Shown piece by piece: positions 9,763-19,775 of a DNA stretch of 64,000 bases (positions within the stretch are counted from its first letter, which is position 1; the number at the start of each line of letters is the position of its first letter). Source of the DNA: Euglena gracilis (Eukaryota > Euglenida > Euglenophyceae > Euglenales); assembly GCA_039621445.1 (NCBI GenBank), contig CP154957.1, positions 40,760,011 through 40,824,010 of the forward strand, read 5' to 3'. The notes under the pieces are model-generated. The model was not told the DNA's origin and made no database searches. It saw only the letters and a program-made list of their open reading frames with translations. Position numbers and translations under genes: made by a program.

Positions 9763-10343
9763 TAGAGCCGCGGGGGGGGGGGGGGGGGGGTAGTGCAAAA
9801 AAAATGGTGGTCGGCCCGACCACCACAGGTCGGGCCGACCATGGTCGGCTCGACAACCATTGGTCGGCCCGACCATGGTCGGCCCGACCACCACAGCGAC
9901 CACCACCGGAAATCCGCACGGAGCCCTTTCAGCAGATGGCCTTAGATTCCAGCCGTGCTGCATGGTATTCTATTTCAAAAATTCCCCAAATTTGGCCAAA
10001 TGGAAATTGGTGCACAAAATACCCCAATATCTGGCCAAATGCCCCCCAAAAACTGCTCAGATGCGATTGCCACATGTCTACTAATGTGACCCCCCCCTAT
10101 ATGGCACCCCCCTGGGAGCGTTTTGACCCCCCTGGCGACTATTAGGGGGGGGGGGTGACAATTAGGGGGGGTTGCTCAATTCACCCCACATTTCCATGGG
10201 TCCATGGGTAACCCCCCCCCCCTAATTGTCGCCCCCCCCCAAGGGGTGACAAATAGGGGGGGGGTCGCGTTAACCATTTTGAAAACTTTTTGACACTTTT
10301 TATTTTCGGTCCCCTGGACGCCATCTTCCCGCCCGAACCGGCA
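9763..10343. repeat. Mixed dispersed repeats and a C/G-tract mini-element
   Basis: 9805-9900 holds GGTCGGCCCGACC palindromes. 9905-10080 matches 31680-31860 (inverted). 10143-10268 is built from GGGGGTGACAATTAGGGGGG and its reverse complement CCCCCCTAATTGTCGCC, resembling a mini-element with G/C-tract termini. No gene is seen. Confidence 0.6.
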
Positions 10344-10395
10344 TTCTGGACGCCGGTTCGGCGCAGAAATTTCTGCGCCGAACCGGCGTCCAGAA
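10344..10395. repeat. Perfect 52-bp palindrome centred on AAATTT
   Basis: Arms 10344-10369 and 10370-10395 match without a loop (GGCGCAGAAATTTCTGCGCC at the centre), extending to about 10332-10407 with one mismatch. A near-identical palindrome lies at 18264-18315. Confidence 0.93.
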
Positions 10396-10429
10396 CGCCG
10401 GTTCGGGGTGAAGCCAGAGCCCCAATACA

Positions 10430-10650
10430 CGGTTTCAGATTCTGGCCGATCCGACGATCACGAGCGTATCTCGGGCTGCGTGCAACGTTAGGGTACCAAG
10501 TTACCCCTCGATCGAAAGCTCTTTTCAACAGACGACCAGCGGTGCTCATCAGATCTTTCCACGCTGCACGGTACTCTATTTCCAAATCTGGGCCAATTTT
10601 CACCAAATTTGGATATCCACACCCAGTGGTCCCTAGATGGCAATATTCAT
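10430..10650. repeat. Block B1, direct copy of 24298-24520
   Basis: Follows the 24298-24520 copy closely from GATTCTGGCCGATCCGA to GATGGCAATATTCAT, where the insertion at 10651 interrupts it. Homology resumes after 10997 with TTGTCCTCGATGGTTGAAAC. Confidence 0.9.
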
Positions 10651-10996
10651 CGGAGATCAGGCAGTAGACTTTGGTCATTTTGACCCCCCCTCCCCCCCTA
10701 TGGTGAAGTTCACCGTGTTCACCGGGGGGTCCCGTACCCCCTCCCCCCCCCCTCTGCCTAACCCATCGGTGAACTTCACCGGTGAAGTTCACCAAGAGAG
10801 CACTTTTTGGCCAAAAATGGCATTTTTGGGCAAGTTTTCGGAAATTTCGATTAAATTCCATGAAGCACCAACCTCAAAATGACCATTTTGAGAGGAAAGG
10901 AGCAAAATTTCACCCATGAAAATTTCACCCCCAACCATTAAAACAGTGAAGTTCACCGGGGGGTCTACAGCCCCCCCCCCCGTACTGCCTAACCTC
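10651..10996. mobile_element. Non-autonomous TIR element (family I), filled site
   Basis: The 346-bp insert has termini GGAGATCAGGCAG and CTGCCTAACCTC. Uninserted paralogues (24520-24535, and 6600-6575 inverted) read straight through (AATTCATTGTCC). The duplicated target is 3 bp (CAT, or ATT/ATC). The subterminal regions carry palindromes such as GGTGAACTTCACC and C-tracts. It lacks coding capacity. A second copy lies inverted at 20689-21134 with TTT on both sides. Confidence 0.85.
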
Positions 10997-11476
10997 CATT
11001 GTCCTCGATGGTTGAAACAGTCATACCAGCACCTTAGGGCCACTTTTGGGCACTTTTGGTGACATGTTTAGGAATGAAAACCGGACGCCGGGCTTTGGAC
11101 AAAACCGGCGTTCCTAACGCCAGGCTTCAGGACAGAACCGGCGTCCGGAAAACCCGTGGGGGGGGGGGGGGCGGTCGAAAAATCGCGGGTGACCAAATTG
11201 CGGGTCGGCCCGACCAGGTCGGCCCGACCTGTGTGGGTCGGGCCGACCTGGTCGGTAGGAAACGCAATTATCCCCACTACCACCCCCCCCTTCTGGAGAT
11301 TTAAGCCCCCCCCCCCGAAAAAAACTTTTGTCCAAATCAACCCAAAACCAGTCAAACCCCACTTAAATGGCTCCAAAACCCCCCAATCGGGGGTGAATAT
11401 GCAAAAACTTGGGGGGGAAATGCCCATTTTGGGCCACTTTTGGGAAAAACACTGTCTTTGCATATACCTACAAACT
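10997..11476. repeat. CGCCGG hairpin remnant and block S, copy 2
   Basis: 11085-11150 holds inverted CGCCGGGCTTTGGACA / GACAGAACCGGCGTCC pieces. 11195-11255 is a GGTCGGCCCGACC cluster, and 11265-11445 repeats the C-tract plus AATCGGGGGTGAATATGC segment of block S. No gene is seen. Confidence 0.75.
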
Positions 11477-11655
11477 GGGTCAGGGTCAGGGTTGGGGTTA
11501 GGGTTTGGGTTAGGGTTCGGATTAGGGTTTGGTATAGGGTCAGGGTCAGGGCTGGGTTCAGGTTACGTTTAAGGTTAGGGTTAGGGTTCGGGTTACGTTC
11601 AAGGTCAGGGTCAGGTTTAGGGTTTCAGGTTAGGGTTGGGGTTAGGCTTCGGGTT
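11477..11655 (+). repeat. Interstitial telomere-like tract
   Basis: About 180 bp of degenerate GGGTTA, GGGTCA, GGTTTGGGTTAGGG and GGTTACGTT. It leads directly into the left arm of the array unit at 11656. Confidence 0.75.
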
Positions 11656-12200
11656 AGACGACCAAGGGCGCCGAAGGCGCCATCCGACAACCGGTGTCTG
11701 ATTGCGGATGCTCACAAAACGGTCCGGCAGCGAAGGGATTTCGCTGGGGATTTTGTTATTGGGGGACGGGGGGGTGCGGGGGGGCGTGCGGGGGGTGCGG
11801 GGGGGGGGGGGGGGGGGGGCGGCAGCCCCCCCCCCCCCGCTAGACGACCAAGGGCGCCGAAGGCGCCCTCCGACAATGGGTGTCTGATTGCGCATGCACA
11901 CAAAACGGTCCGGCAGCAAAGGGATTTTGTTATTGGGGGGCGGGGGGGCGTGGGGGGGGGGGGGGGGGGATGCCCCCCCCCCCGCTAGACGGGGGGTAGA
12001 TCTGGCCTGGGGGGGGGGGTAGTGGGCCGACCCTAGGGTCGGCCCAATACGACCCTAGGGTCGCTAAAGTCGCTAAAGTCGCTAAGGTCGCTAGGGTCGC
12101 AGTGGGCCGACCCTAGGGTCGCCCATCCTAGGGTCGTGGGCCGACCCTAGGGTCGACCCTAGGGTCGGCCCACCCCACGACCTCGCCCCCCCTATCAAAA
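11656..12200. repeat. Left arm of array unit M
   Basis: Two units of about 170 to 185 bp (AGACGACCAAGG, then the GNA hairpin GGCGCCGAAGGCGCC, then ACAAAACGGTCCGGCAGC, AAGGGATTTTGTTATTGGGG and a G-tract) are followed at 12027-12180 by GACCCTAGGGTCG palindromes. The whole is mirrored at 14620-14895. Confidence 0.85.
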
Positions 12201-12309
12201 AAATTTCGATTTTATTTTGATGTTTTAGGCCTTCAAATACAAAGAAAACAAAACTAAGAAAAATTAATATTGATTACTGATGCTAAAATACACCCCAAAA
12301 TCACTACGT

Positions 12310-14570
12310 GACATAAGGGATTTGGTGATTTTGGGGCCCTTGAACAGTTGAGCAACACAAGGGATTTGCCCCCCCAAAATGATTTGAAAACACAACGGAC
12401 TTGCCCCCCAAAACGACTTGGAGACACAAGGGATTTTGTTATTTATGGGCCCTCGATCAATTGAACAACACAACGGATTTACCCCCAAAACGATTTGGAA
12501 CCACAAGGGATTTGCCCCCCCAAACGACTTGGAGACACAAGGGATTTTATTATTTTGGGGCCCTCGATCGGTTGAACAACACAAGGGATTTGCCCCCCAA
12601 AACGACTTGGAGACACAAGGGGTTTTTTTATTTTGGGCCCTCGATCAGTTGGACAACACAAGGGATTTGCCCCCCAAAACGACTTGGAGACACAAGAGAT
12701 TTGCCCCCCAAAACGACTTGGAGACACAAGGGATTTTATTATTTTGGGGCCCTCGATCGGTTGAACAACACAAGGGATTTGCCCCCCAAAACGACTTGGA
12801 GACACAAGGGTTTTATTTTTATTTTGGGCCCTCGATTAGTTGAACAACACAAGGGATTTGCCCCCCCAAAACGACTTGGAGACACAAGGGATTTGCCCCC
12901 CCAAAACGACTTGGAGACACAAGGGATTTTATTATTTTGGGGCCCTCGATCGGTTGAACAACACAAGGGATTTGCCCCCCAAAACGACTTGGAGACACAA
13001 GGGGTTTTTTTATTTTGGGCCCTCGATCAGTTGGACAACACAACGGATTTACCCCCCAAAACAACTTGGAAACACAAGGGACTTGCCCCTCAAAACGACT
13101 TGGAGACACAAGGGATTTTATTATTTTGGGGCCCTCGATCAATTGAACAACACAACGGATTTACCCCCCAAAACGACTTGGAAACACAAGGGATTTGCCC
13201 CCAAAACGACTTGGAGACACAAGGGATTTATTATTTTGGGGCCCTCGATCGGTTGAACAACACAAGGGATTTGCCCCCCAAAACGACTTGGAAACACAAG
13301 GGATTTGCCCCCCAAAACGACTTGGAGACACAAGGGATTTTATTATTTTGGGGCCCTCGATCGGTTGGACAACACAAGGGATTTTCCCCCCAAAACGACT
13401 TGGAAACACAAGGGATTTGCCCCCCAAAACGACTTGGACACACAAGGGATTTTATTATTTTGGGGCCCTCGATCGGTTGGACAACATAAGGGATTTCCCC
13501 CCCAAAACGACTTGGAAACACAAGGGATTTGGCCCCCAAAACGACTTGGAAACACAAGGGATTTGCCCCCCAAAACGACTTGGAGACACAAGGGATTTTA
13601 TTATTTTGGGGCCCTCGATCGGTTGAACAACACAAGGGATTTGCCGCCCAAAACGATTTGGAACCACAAGGGATTTGCCCCCCAAAACGACTTGGAGACA
13701 CAAGGGATTTTATTATTTTGGGGCCCTCGATCGGTTGGACAACACAAGGGATTTTCCGCCCAAAACGACTTGGAAACACAAGGGATTTGCCCCCCAAAAC
13801 GACTTGGAAACACAAGGGATTTTATTATTTTCGGTCCCTCGATCAGTTGGACAACACAAGGGATTTGCCCCCAAAACAATTTCAAAACACAAGGGATTTG
13901 CCCCCCAAAACGACTTGGAGACACAAGGGATTTTATTATTTTGGGGCCCTCGATCGGTTGAACAACACAAGGGATTTGCCCCCCAAAACGATTTGGAAAC
14001 ACAAGGGATTTGCCCCCCCAAACGACTTGGAGACACAAGGGATTTTATTATTTTGGGGCCCTCGATCGGTTGAACAACACAAGGGATTTGCCCCCCAAAA
14101 CGACTTGGAGACACAAGGGGTTTTTTTTATTTTGGGCCCTCGATCAGTTGGACAACACTACTACAAAAAAGAGGTGTCGGACGCCGGTTCTGTCCAAAGC
14201 CCGGCGTTCCAAACGCCGGTTCCGTCCGAAACGACCCCCAAAACGACTTGGAGACACAAGGGATTTTAGTATTTTGGGGCCCTCGATCGGTTGGACAACA
14301 CAAGGGACTTGCCCCCCAAAACGACTTGGAGACACAAGGGATTTTATTATTTTGGGGCCCTCGATCAATTGAACAACACAACGGATTTACCCCCAAAACG
14401 ATTTGGAACCACAAGGGATTTGCCCCCCAAAACGACTTGGAGACACAAGGGATTTTATTATTTTGGGGCCCTCGATCAGTTGGACAACACAAGGGATTTG
14501 CCCCCAAAACAATTTCAAAACACAAGGGACTTGCCCCCCAAAACGACCTCAAGTCCAACCTCAAGTCCAA
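12310..14570. repeat. Satellite A-double-prime, 2.2-kb array
   Basis: Composite tandem units alternate ACACAAGGGATTTGCCCCCC, AAAACGACTTGGAGACACAA and GGGCCCTCGATCGGTTG. The reverse complement matches the skeleton of 1684-2452. A 70-bp CGCCGGTTCTGTCC fragment is embedded at 14158-14230. The long ORFs across it (up to 362 codons) repeat the same 26 to 40 residues and appear in several frames on both strands, so they are not genes. Confidence 0.93.
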
Positions 14571-14619
14571 CTTGAATTCCTGTTTAAATGGGTAAAAAAA
14601 ATTCTCCACATTTTTTTTG

Positions 14620-14895
14620 GGGGGGGGGGCGAGGTCGTGGGGTGGGCCGACCCTAGGGTCGACCCTAGGGTCGGCCCACGACCCTAGGACGGGCGACCCT
14701 AGGGTCGGCCCACTCCACAGCCTGGGGGGGGGGGGCGACCTTAACGACTTTAGCGACCCTAGCGACCCTAGGGTCGTATTGGGCCGACCCTAGGGTCGGA
14801 CCCCCCCCCCCCCCCAGGCCAGGTCCGGGAGCCCCGCTAGACGACCAAGGGCGCCGAAGGCGCCCTCCGACAATGGGTGTCTGGTTGCGCATGCT
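14620..14895. repeat. Right arm of array unit M
   Basis: Inverted counterpart of 11842-12200 in its GACCCTAGGGTCG part (GGTCGTGGGGTGGGCCGACC at the start), ending in the AGACGACCAAGG-GNA hairpin-ACGGTCCGGCAGC segment at 14838-14918, here in direct orientation. A third, degenerate copy lies at 22745-22915. Confidence 0.82.
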
Positions 14896-15335
14896 CACAA
14901 AACGGTCCGGCAGCAAAGGCGGGGGGGGGGGGGGGGGGGGGGGGTGCTGGGGGGGGGGGGTGGCCTCCCCCCCCCTAATTGAACCCCCCCCCCTAATTGA
15001 CCAAACGCCCCCCCTTGAAAATTTTTTTCCACCGCCCCCCTAATTGACTGCCCGGGGAGATTCCGTGCTGAAGCACCCCCTATGCTTTTCCCAAAAGTGG
15101 CCAAAAATGGGCATTTCCCCCCAGTGGGGGGGGGGGCTTAAATCTCCAAAAAGGGGGTGGTAGTGCGGAATATTGTGGGTCGGCCCGACCCACACAGGTC
15201 GATAAGCCACCCACACAGGTCGGGCCGACCAGGTCGGCCCGACCCGCAATTTGGTCACCCGCGATTTTCCGCACGGAGCCGTGGGGGGGGGGGGACGCCG
15301 GTACTGTCCTGAACCCGGCGTCTCAAACGCCGGTT
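14896..15335. repeat. G/C tracts, TAATTGA-C-tract repeats, block S inverted
   Basis: 14920-15050 holds long G runs, then three CCCCCCCTAATTGA units. 15075-15270 is the reverse complement of block S (11195-11430). 15290-15335 is a CGCCGG hairpin remnant. No gene is seen. Confidence 0.7.
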
Positions 15336-16722
15336 TAAAAACGTGTTCAGCCCGCCAAATGCCTGCCCTGAAATTCGTGGTCATGAACACGTTTTCAATG
15401 AGGGCATTTGTGGCAATGACACGTTTTCAGTGAAGGCATCTGTGTTCAGGCACGTTTTCAATGAGGGCATTTGTGGCAATGACACGTTTTCAGTGAAGGC
15501 ATCTGTGTTCAGGCACGTTTTCAGTGAGGGCATCTGTGGCAACCCCCAGCAAGAAAAATCGGCGTGCAAAATCGCAATTATGAAAAATCGGCGTGTGGTT
15601 GAGAGGCCGGGTGGTCCTCAACGGGTGAGGCGGGTCGGGGGCACTCTACAACACGAAGACGACAACAAGAAGGCTAGGTTGCCTTGGCACAACGACAGGG
15701 AAGGGGCAAAAATCACGGCACACGACAGGCTTTACATAAAAAAAGAGCCATACTTTGGTGGCCGCCGCAAATCTTGGCAATGAAAATAATATGCCAAACC
15801 GCAGGCGTCACAGACAACTTTGTTCAGCTCCACACAATTTGGATTTTCGGAATGGCAACACCACAGAAACCACATTTCTCCTGTTTTATAGGCAGTCAGG
15901 ACACGAACGCGAAAACAACTCGTTGAAGTGGGGAAATTGGCGCTCTGAGGAAGGCAACACTACTCCCTCGGTCGTTGTTTTCCGGAATGCCCGAGCGACG
16001 GCATTCACGTATGTCTGAAAAGAGGTTGCCGAGCGATTCCCTGAAACGAACAAAGTTCCCGACTGCTGCTCACGTTGAGCCACACATTGTTCGATGACGC
16101 TCGCCTCATCGAACAACAGGCTGGGTTCCAGCTCCCATCCCGTCCAGGCAACAAAGAAAGCATCAAGCTCAGGATAAGAGGTCTGCCGATGTTGACACAG
16201 TTTGGCGAACTCCAAACAGTTGGCAACAGCAGCAATCTCTGCACCCACGGAGCCGGACTTTTTCTTTGTGTTGCCCTGTGCCAGCAAGGTGCCATGAAGG
16301 GGGTCAACCTTCGGCTTCTTGGCATCTTGCTGGTATACCGCGAGAGCAGCCAGGAACAGTTCTGTCCTAGGGGGTGGTGGCAAAAGACCATTCACAAAGT
16401 TTGCCGTGTGTTTGTCCATATTGGCAGGGCTGCAGGAAAAAGGAAAAAAAGAAAAAAAGGGGGGGGTGACACGTTTTCAGTGAGGGCATTTGTGGCAATG
16501 ACACGTTTTCAGTGAAGGCATCTGTGTTCAGGCACGTTTTCAGTGAGGGCATTTGTGGCAATGACACGTTTTCAGTGAAGGCATCTGTGTTCAGGCACGT
16601 TTTCAGTGAGGGCGCCGTTTTTTGGGTCCGAATTTCACAAATTCGTGTTTTTGACCCTTGCGTGAATCATGACCACGAATTTCAGGGCAGGCATTTGGCG
16701 GGCTCTGAAAACGTTTTTAAAC
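15336..16722. mobile_element. Array unit L: inverted ends, split minisatellite, ORF
   Basis: Outer arms of about 50 bp (15336-15388 and 16662-16722) are inverted (AAATGCCTGCCCTGAAATTC). Inside them, two arrays of a 63-bp minisatellite (CACGTTTTCAGTGAAGGCAT, then TTTGTGGCAATGA) lie in the same orientation at 15386-15545 and 16468-16615. Between them is unique DNA with a 177-codon ORF on the minus strand. It looks like a coding segment lodged in, or framed by, a minisatellite. I infer an element-like unit; mobility is unproven. Confidence 0.6.
15886..16419 (-). CDS. Unrecognised 177-aa protein of unit L
   Basis: Uninterrupted frame from ATG at 16419 to a stop before 15886, with no homopolymer problem and a varied composition. 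The opposite-strand frames are broken. It includes a Pro run (LLPPPPRTELFLAALAVY), a Lys-rich patch and a helical stretch SFQTYVNAVARAFRK. The last segment loosely recalls the helical core-binding domain of tyrosine recombinases, but I see no catalytic Arg, HxxR or Tyr motif, so this is only a suggestion. It is the only unique ORF between the two minisatellite arrays. Confidence 0.5.
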   Translation of the reverse strand: MDKHTANFVNGLLPPPPRTELFLAALAVYQQDAKKPKVDPLHGTLLAQGNTKKKSGSVGAEIAAVANCLEFAKLCQHRQTSYPELDAFFVAWTGWELEPSLLFDEASVIEQCVAQREQQSGTLFVSGNRSATSFQTYVNAVARAFRKTTTEGVVLPSSERQFPHFNELFSRSCPDCL

Positions 16723-16725
16723 AAT

Positions 16726-16832
16726 TTGTGGCTGAGCCCAGATTTCAGCCTGAAAACGTGTTCAGGGGGCCCCCTTCGGGGGCCCCCTGGCTGAACACGT
16801 TTTCAGGCTGAAATCTGGGCTCAGCCACAATT
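16726..16832. repeat. Long hairpin capped by a GGGGGCCCCC-TTC tip
   Basis: Arms of about 37 bp (TGAGCCCAGATTTCAGCCTG and its complement) are interrupted by a 4-nt bulge. The tip 16765-16787 is GGGGGCCCCC-TTC-GGGGGCCCCC, so the other strand has a C-GAA-G triloop. Confidence 0.88.
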
Positions 16833-17709
16833 TGTGTATAGAAACCGTGTATGGGGGCTCTGGTTTCACGCCCGAACCGGCGTTTGGGACACAGTTCTCG
16901 ATATAAAGGCTGTGTTTATAGCAACATGGCTTTGGTCAAAGTCTGTGTTTCTAAACACAGACTTTGGCGTGCCGAAGTCTGTGTTTAGAAACACAGACTT
17001 TGACCTAAGTCTGTGTTTCTAAACACGGACTCCGACCAAGAAAATTGTGTTCACAATATTTGGACCCGAAGCATCCCGATGCAGAAATAAGGAGCACTTT
17101 GGGGGGGGGTCAATTTTTGGGCTTTGGCGCCTTCGGCGCCAAGAGAAAATAGCCACTTTGAGGGGGGGGGGACAAATTTGCCAAAACGGCCATTGTGAGG
17201 GAGGGGACACTTTGGGGGGGGGTCAAACTTTGGGCTTTGGCGCCTTCGGCGCCCAGAAAAAATGGCCACTTTGAGGGGGGGGAACAAATTTGCCAAAACG
17301 GCCATTGTAGGGAGGGGACACTTTGGGTCAATTTTTGGGCTTCGGCGCCAAGGGGGGGGGAACAAATTTGCCAAAGCGGCCATTTTGAGGGAGGGGACAC
17401 TTTGGGGGGGGGGTCAATTTTTGGGCTTTGGCACCTTCGGCGCCCAGAAAAAAAATGGCCACTTTGAGGAGGGGGGGAACAAATTTGCCAAAACGGCCAT
17501 TGTAGGGAGGGGACACGTTGGGGGGGGGGGTCAATTTTTGGGCTTTGGCGCCTTCGGCGCCAAGAGAAATTGGACACTTTGAGGGGGGGGGGGCAAATTT
17601 GCCAAAAAATTGGCCACTCTGGGGGCACTTTGAGGGGTGAGGGTTTTTTTTGTCCCAAGTGGCCCAGAGGGAAGTTCCCCAAAAATATCACCACACAAGG
17701 TTAGGTTAG

Positions 17710-18126
17710 GTGACATATGGTGCTCATCAACTTAAGCCTACCAAAGAACTCTTGGATCGTTGGGTGCAGCGCCCACAGCATTCTTATCAACGTTGCAAAG
17801 TGAAACAGCAAAATGGGGTATTGAAAGAAAAAGGAGTCGATGCAAATCTTGTGTCACCTTTCACGTGTTCCCCATGTTTAACGGTAATGTTACCACTGTT
17901 TCGAAAGGATTCTAGTTCGGAAGACCACAGGCGGCGGCAAAAAAACTGCCCGGCGGCCACATATTCTTATTCCGGGGTTTCCGGCCGTCCGGGATCTGTG
18001 CAGCGGATCCTAATTCAGCTTCGCTTTGTCCAAAAAATATGTCGTCAGTCTGCCGTCCTTCGTCGAGGTTCTGAAACACAGACTTTGACCAAAGCCATGT
18101 TGCTTTATAAACACAGCCTTAAATAA
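17710..18126 (+). CDS. Weak ORF in the unique part of unit X
   Basis: 138 codons, Lys/Arg/Gln-rich, with a CSPC pair near residue 53; the last 20 codons run into the inverted arm. No family is recognised. Support is only an open frame in otherwise unique DNA, and it may be non-coding. Confidence 0.2.
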   Translation: MTYGAHQLKPTKELLDRWVQRPQHSYQRCKVKQQNGVLKEKGVDANLVSPFTCSPCLTVMLPLFRKDSSSEDHRRRQKNCPAATYSYSGVSGRPGSVQRILIQLRFVQKICRQSAVLRRGSETQTLTKAMLLYKHSLK

Positions 18127-18208
18127 CTGCGTCTTAAACGCAGACTCTGACCTGAGTCTGCGTTTCGAAACGCAGACTCAGGTCAGAGTCTGCGTTTAAG
18201 ACGCAGTT
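18125..18208. repeat. Perfect 84-bp palindrome, no loop
   Basis: Arms 18125-18166 and 18167-18208 are exact complements meeting at TTTCGAAA. The arm reads AACTGCGTCTTAAACGCAGA and on. It marks the end of unit X. Confidence 0.95.
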
Positions 18209-18600
18209 CTTGATATAGAAACCGTGTATTGGGGCTCTGGCTTCACGCCCGAACCGGCGTTCTGGACGCCGGTTCGGCGCAGAAATTTCTGCGCCGAACC
18301 GGTGTCCAGAATGCCGGTTCGGGCGGGAAAACGGCGTCCTGGGGACCGAAAATGAAAAGTGCCAAAAAGTGTCCAAAATGGTTTGTAGACATGAGGCAAT
18401 CATATCTGAGCACTTTTTGGGGGGTATTTGGCCAGAAATTGGGGTATTTTGTACAACAATTTCCATTTGGCCAAATCTGGGGATTTTCTGAAATAGAATA
18501 CCATGCAGCAGGGCTGAAATCTGAGGCCATCTAAAACCCTTGAGAAGGGTTATCGATCAAGGGGCAACATGGCAGGTGAACAGTGGATTTGGAATTTGCG
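18209..18600. repeat. CGCCGGTTCGG palindrome and block B2 fragment
   Basis: 18217-18262 is the recurrent marker GAAACCGTGTATTGGGGCTC...CCCGAACCGGCG. 18264-18315 is a 52-bp palindrome with one mismatch, centred on AAATTT. 18360-18600 matches 31680-31890 and ends with a degenerate TCGATCAAGGGGCAACATGG box. Confidence 0.85.
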
Positions 18601-18604
18601 AAAA

Positions 18605-19262
18605 GGGTCGTAATTCTGAAAAACCCAAGGGGTCCAGCTAAAACATAATTCTGAAAAACCCAGGGGAGGGTCCAACCAATTTTGAAAACACCCGGGCCAA
18701 AATTTCCCAACTGTAATTAACATTTCCCAACAATTTTGAAAAATTCCCGGGGGGTCCAGCCAAAATTTCCCAACCGTACTTCTGAAACACCCTAGGGGGG
18801 GGGGTCCAGCCAATTTTTTTTTCAACCCTGTTTGTGAAGAAACCCAGCCAAAATTTCTGAACCGGAATTCTGAAAAAAGGGGGGATCAAATCCCAACCAT
18901 AATTCTGGAAAAAAAAACAGTGGGGTCCAACCGAAAATTCGGCATTGCAAATCTGAAAAAATCTGGGGGGGGGGGTCCAGCCAAAATTTCCCAACCGTGA
19001 TTCTGAAAAAACCTGGGGGTGGTCCAACCAAAAAAAATTTCCAAATCGTAATTCTGAAAAAAAAACCTTTCGATTGATGGGTAACCTGGCATCAGACGGA
19101 TGAAAACTTCAATCGGCCGATCGACATGGCCATGAGCCCAAAGGAGCCCAAAAATGCCCAAAAATGTTCAGAAACTGGGTATTTAGGGCGAAATTGGCCT
19201 TTATTCCTTGAACGCCGGTCCGGGCGTGAAGCCAGAGCCCCTAATCCACGGTTTCTATAAGA
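18605..19262. repeat. Degenerate 45-50 bp minisatellite, then B2 fragment
   Basis: About ten loose units combine GGTCCAGCCAAAATTTCCCA with ACCGTAATTCTGAAAAACCC and a short G-tract, ending near 19070. 19060-19262 matches 24860-25049 (TTTCGATTGATGGGTAAC, CGATCGACATGGCCATG). No gene is seen. Confidence 0.82.
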
Positions 19263-19361
19263 TGTTTCGTGTTCTGATCCCGCTTTTTTACCAGGAAAAC
19301 CGGGGGCGCCGAAGGCGCCCCCGGTTTTCCTGGTAAAAAAGCGGGATCAGAACACGAAACA
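19263..19361. repeat. Perfect hairpin, 48-nt arms, GAA triloop
   Basis: Arms 19263-19310 and 19314-19361 pair without mismatch. The tip is CCGGGGGCGCC-GAA-GGCGCCCCCGG, so the plus strand has the C-GAA-G triloop. It sits at the left border of unit J. Confidence 0.95.
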
Positions 19362-19775
19362 ATGTTGAAACCGTGTTAAGAGTCCACGATGTACACCGGT
19401 AGTGAAAACCGTGTTCAAGTCCACGTGATTCGCGCAAAAAATGCCGATTATAGTAAACACGTGTACAAAAATGGGGTACCTTGGTAAATGCAATTGTACC
19501 GTGTTACAAACACGGTACAATGCAAATGTACCGTGTTTGTAACACGTGTACGTTGTACGGAAAGCGTGTTTACTCCTTTTGGTAACACGTGTACACTGCA
19601 GGAAAGCGTGTTTACTTTTTTGGTAACACGTGTACATTGTACGGAAAGCGTGTTTACTCCTTTTGGTAACACGTGTACACTGCAGGAAAGCGTGTTTACT
19701 TTTTTGGTAATACGTGTACATTTACGGAAAGCGTGTTAACACTTTTTTGTGACACGTTTGCATTATGCTAAAACG

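Larger units (their letters stand above)
16835..18262. mobile_element. Array unit X: inverted ends, tandem array, short ORF
   Basis: Ends are inverted (GCAACATGGCTTTGGTCAAA near 16920 and its complement near 18085). 17090-17645 is a five-unit tandem repeat of about 90 to 116 bp, each unit holding TTTGGCGCCTTCGGCGCC (GNA hairpin on the minus strand), a G-tract and CAAATTTGCCAAAACGGCCA. 17700-18065 is unique. 16940-17040 holds GTCTGTGTTT-type palindromes. The layout parallels units L and J on either side. Confidence 0.6.

Noticed and set aside
12401-13961. ORFs up to 362 codons across the 12.3-14.6 kb array
   Set aside because: They repeat the same short peptide, exist in several frames on both strands, and come from stop-poor satellite units.
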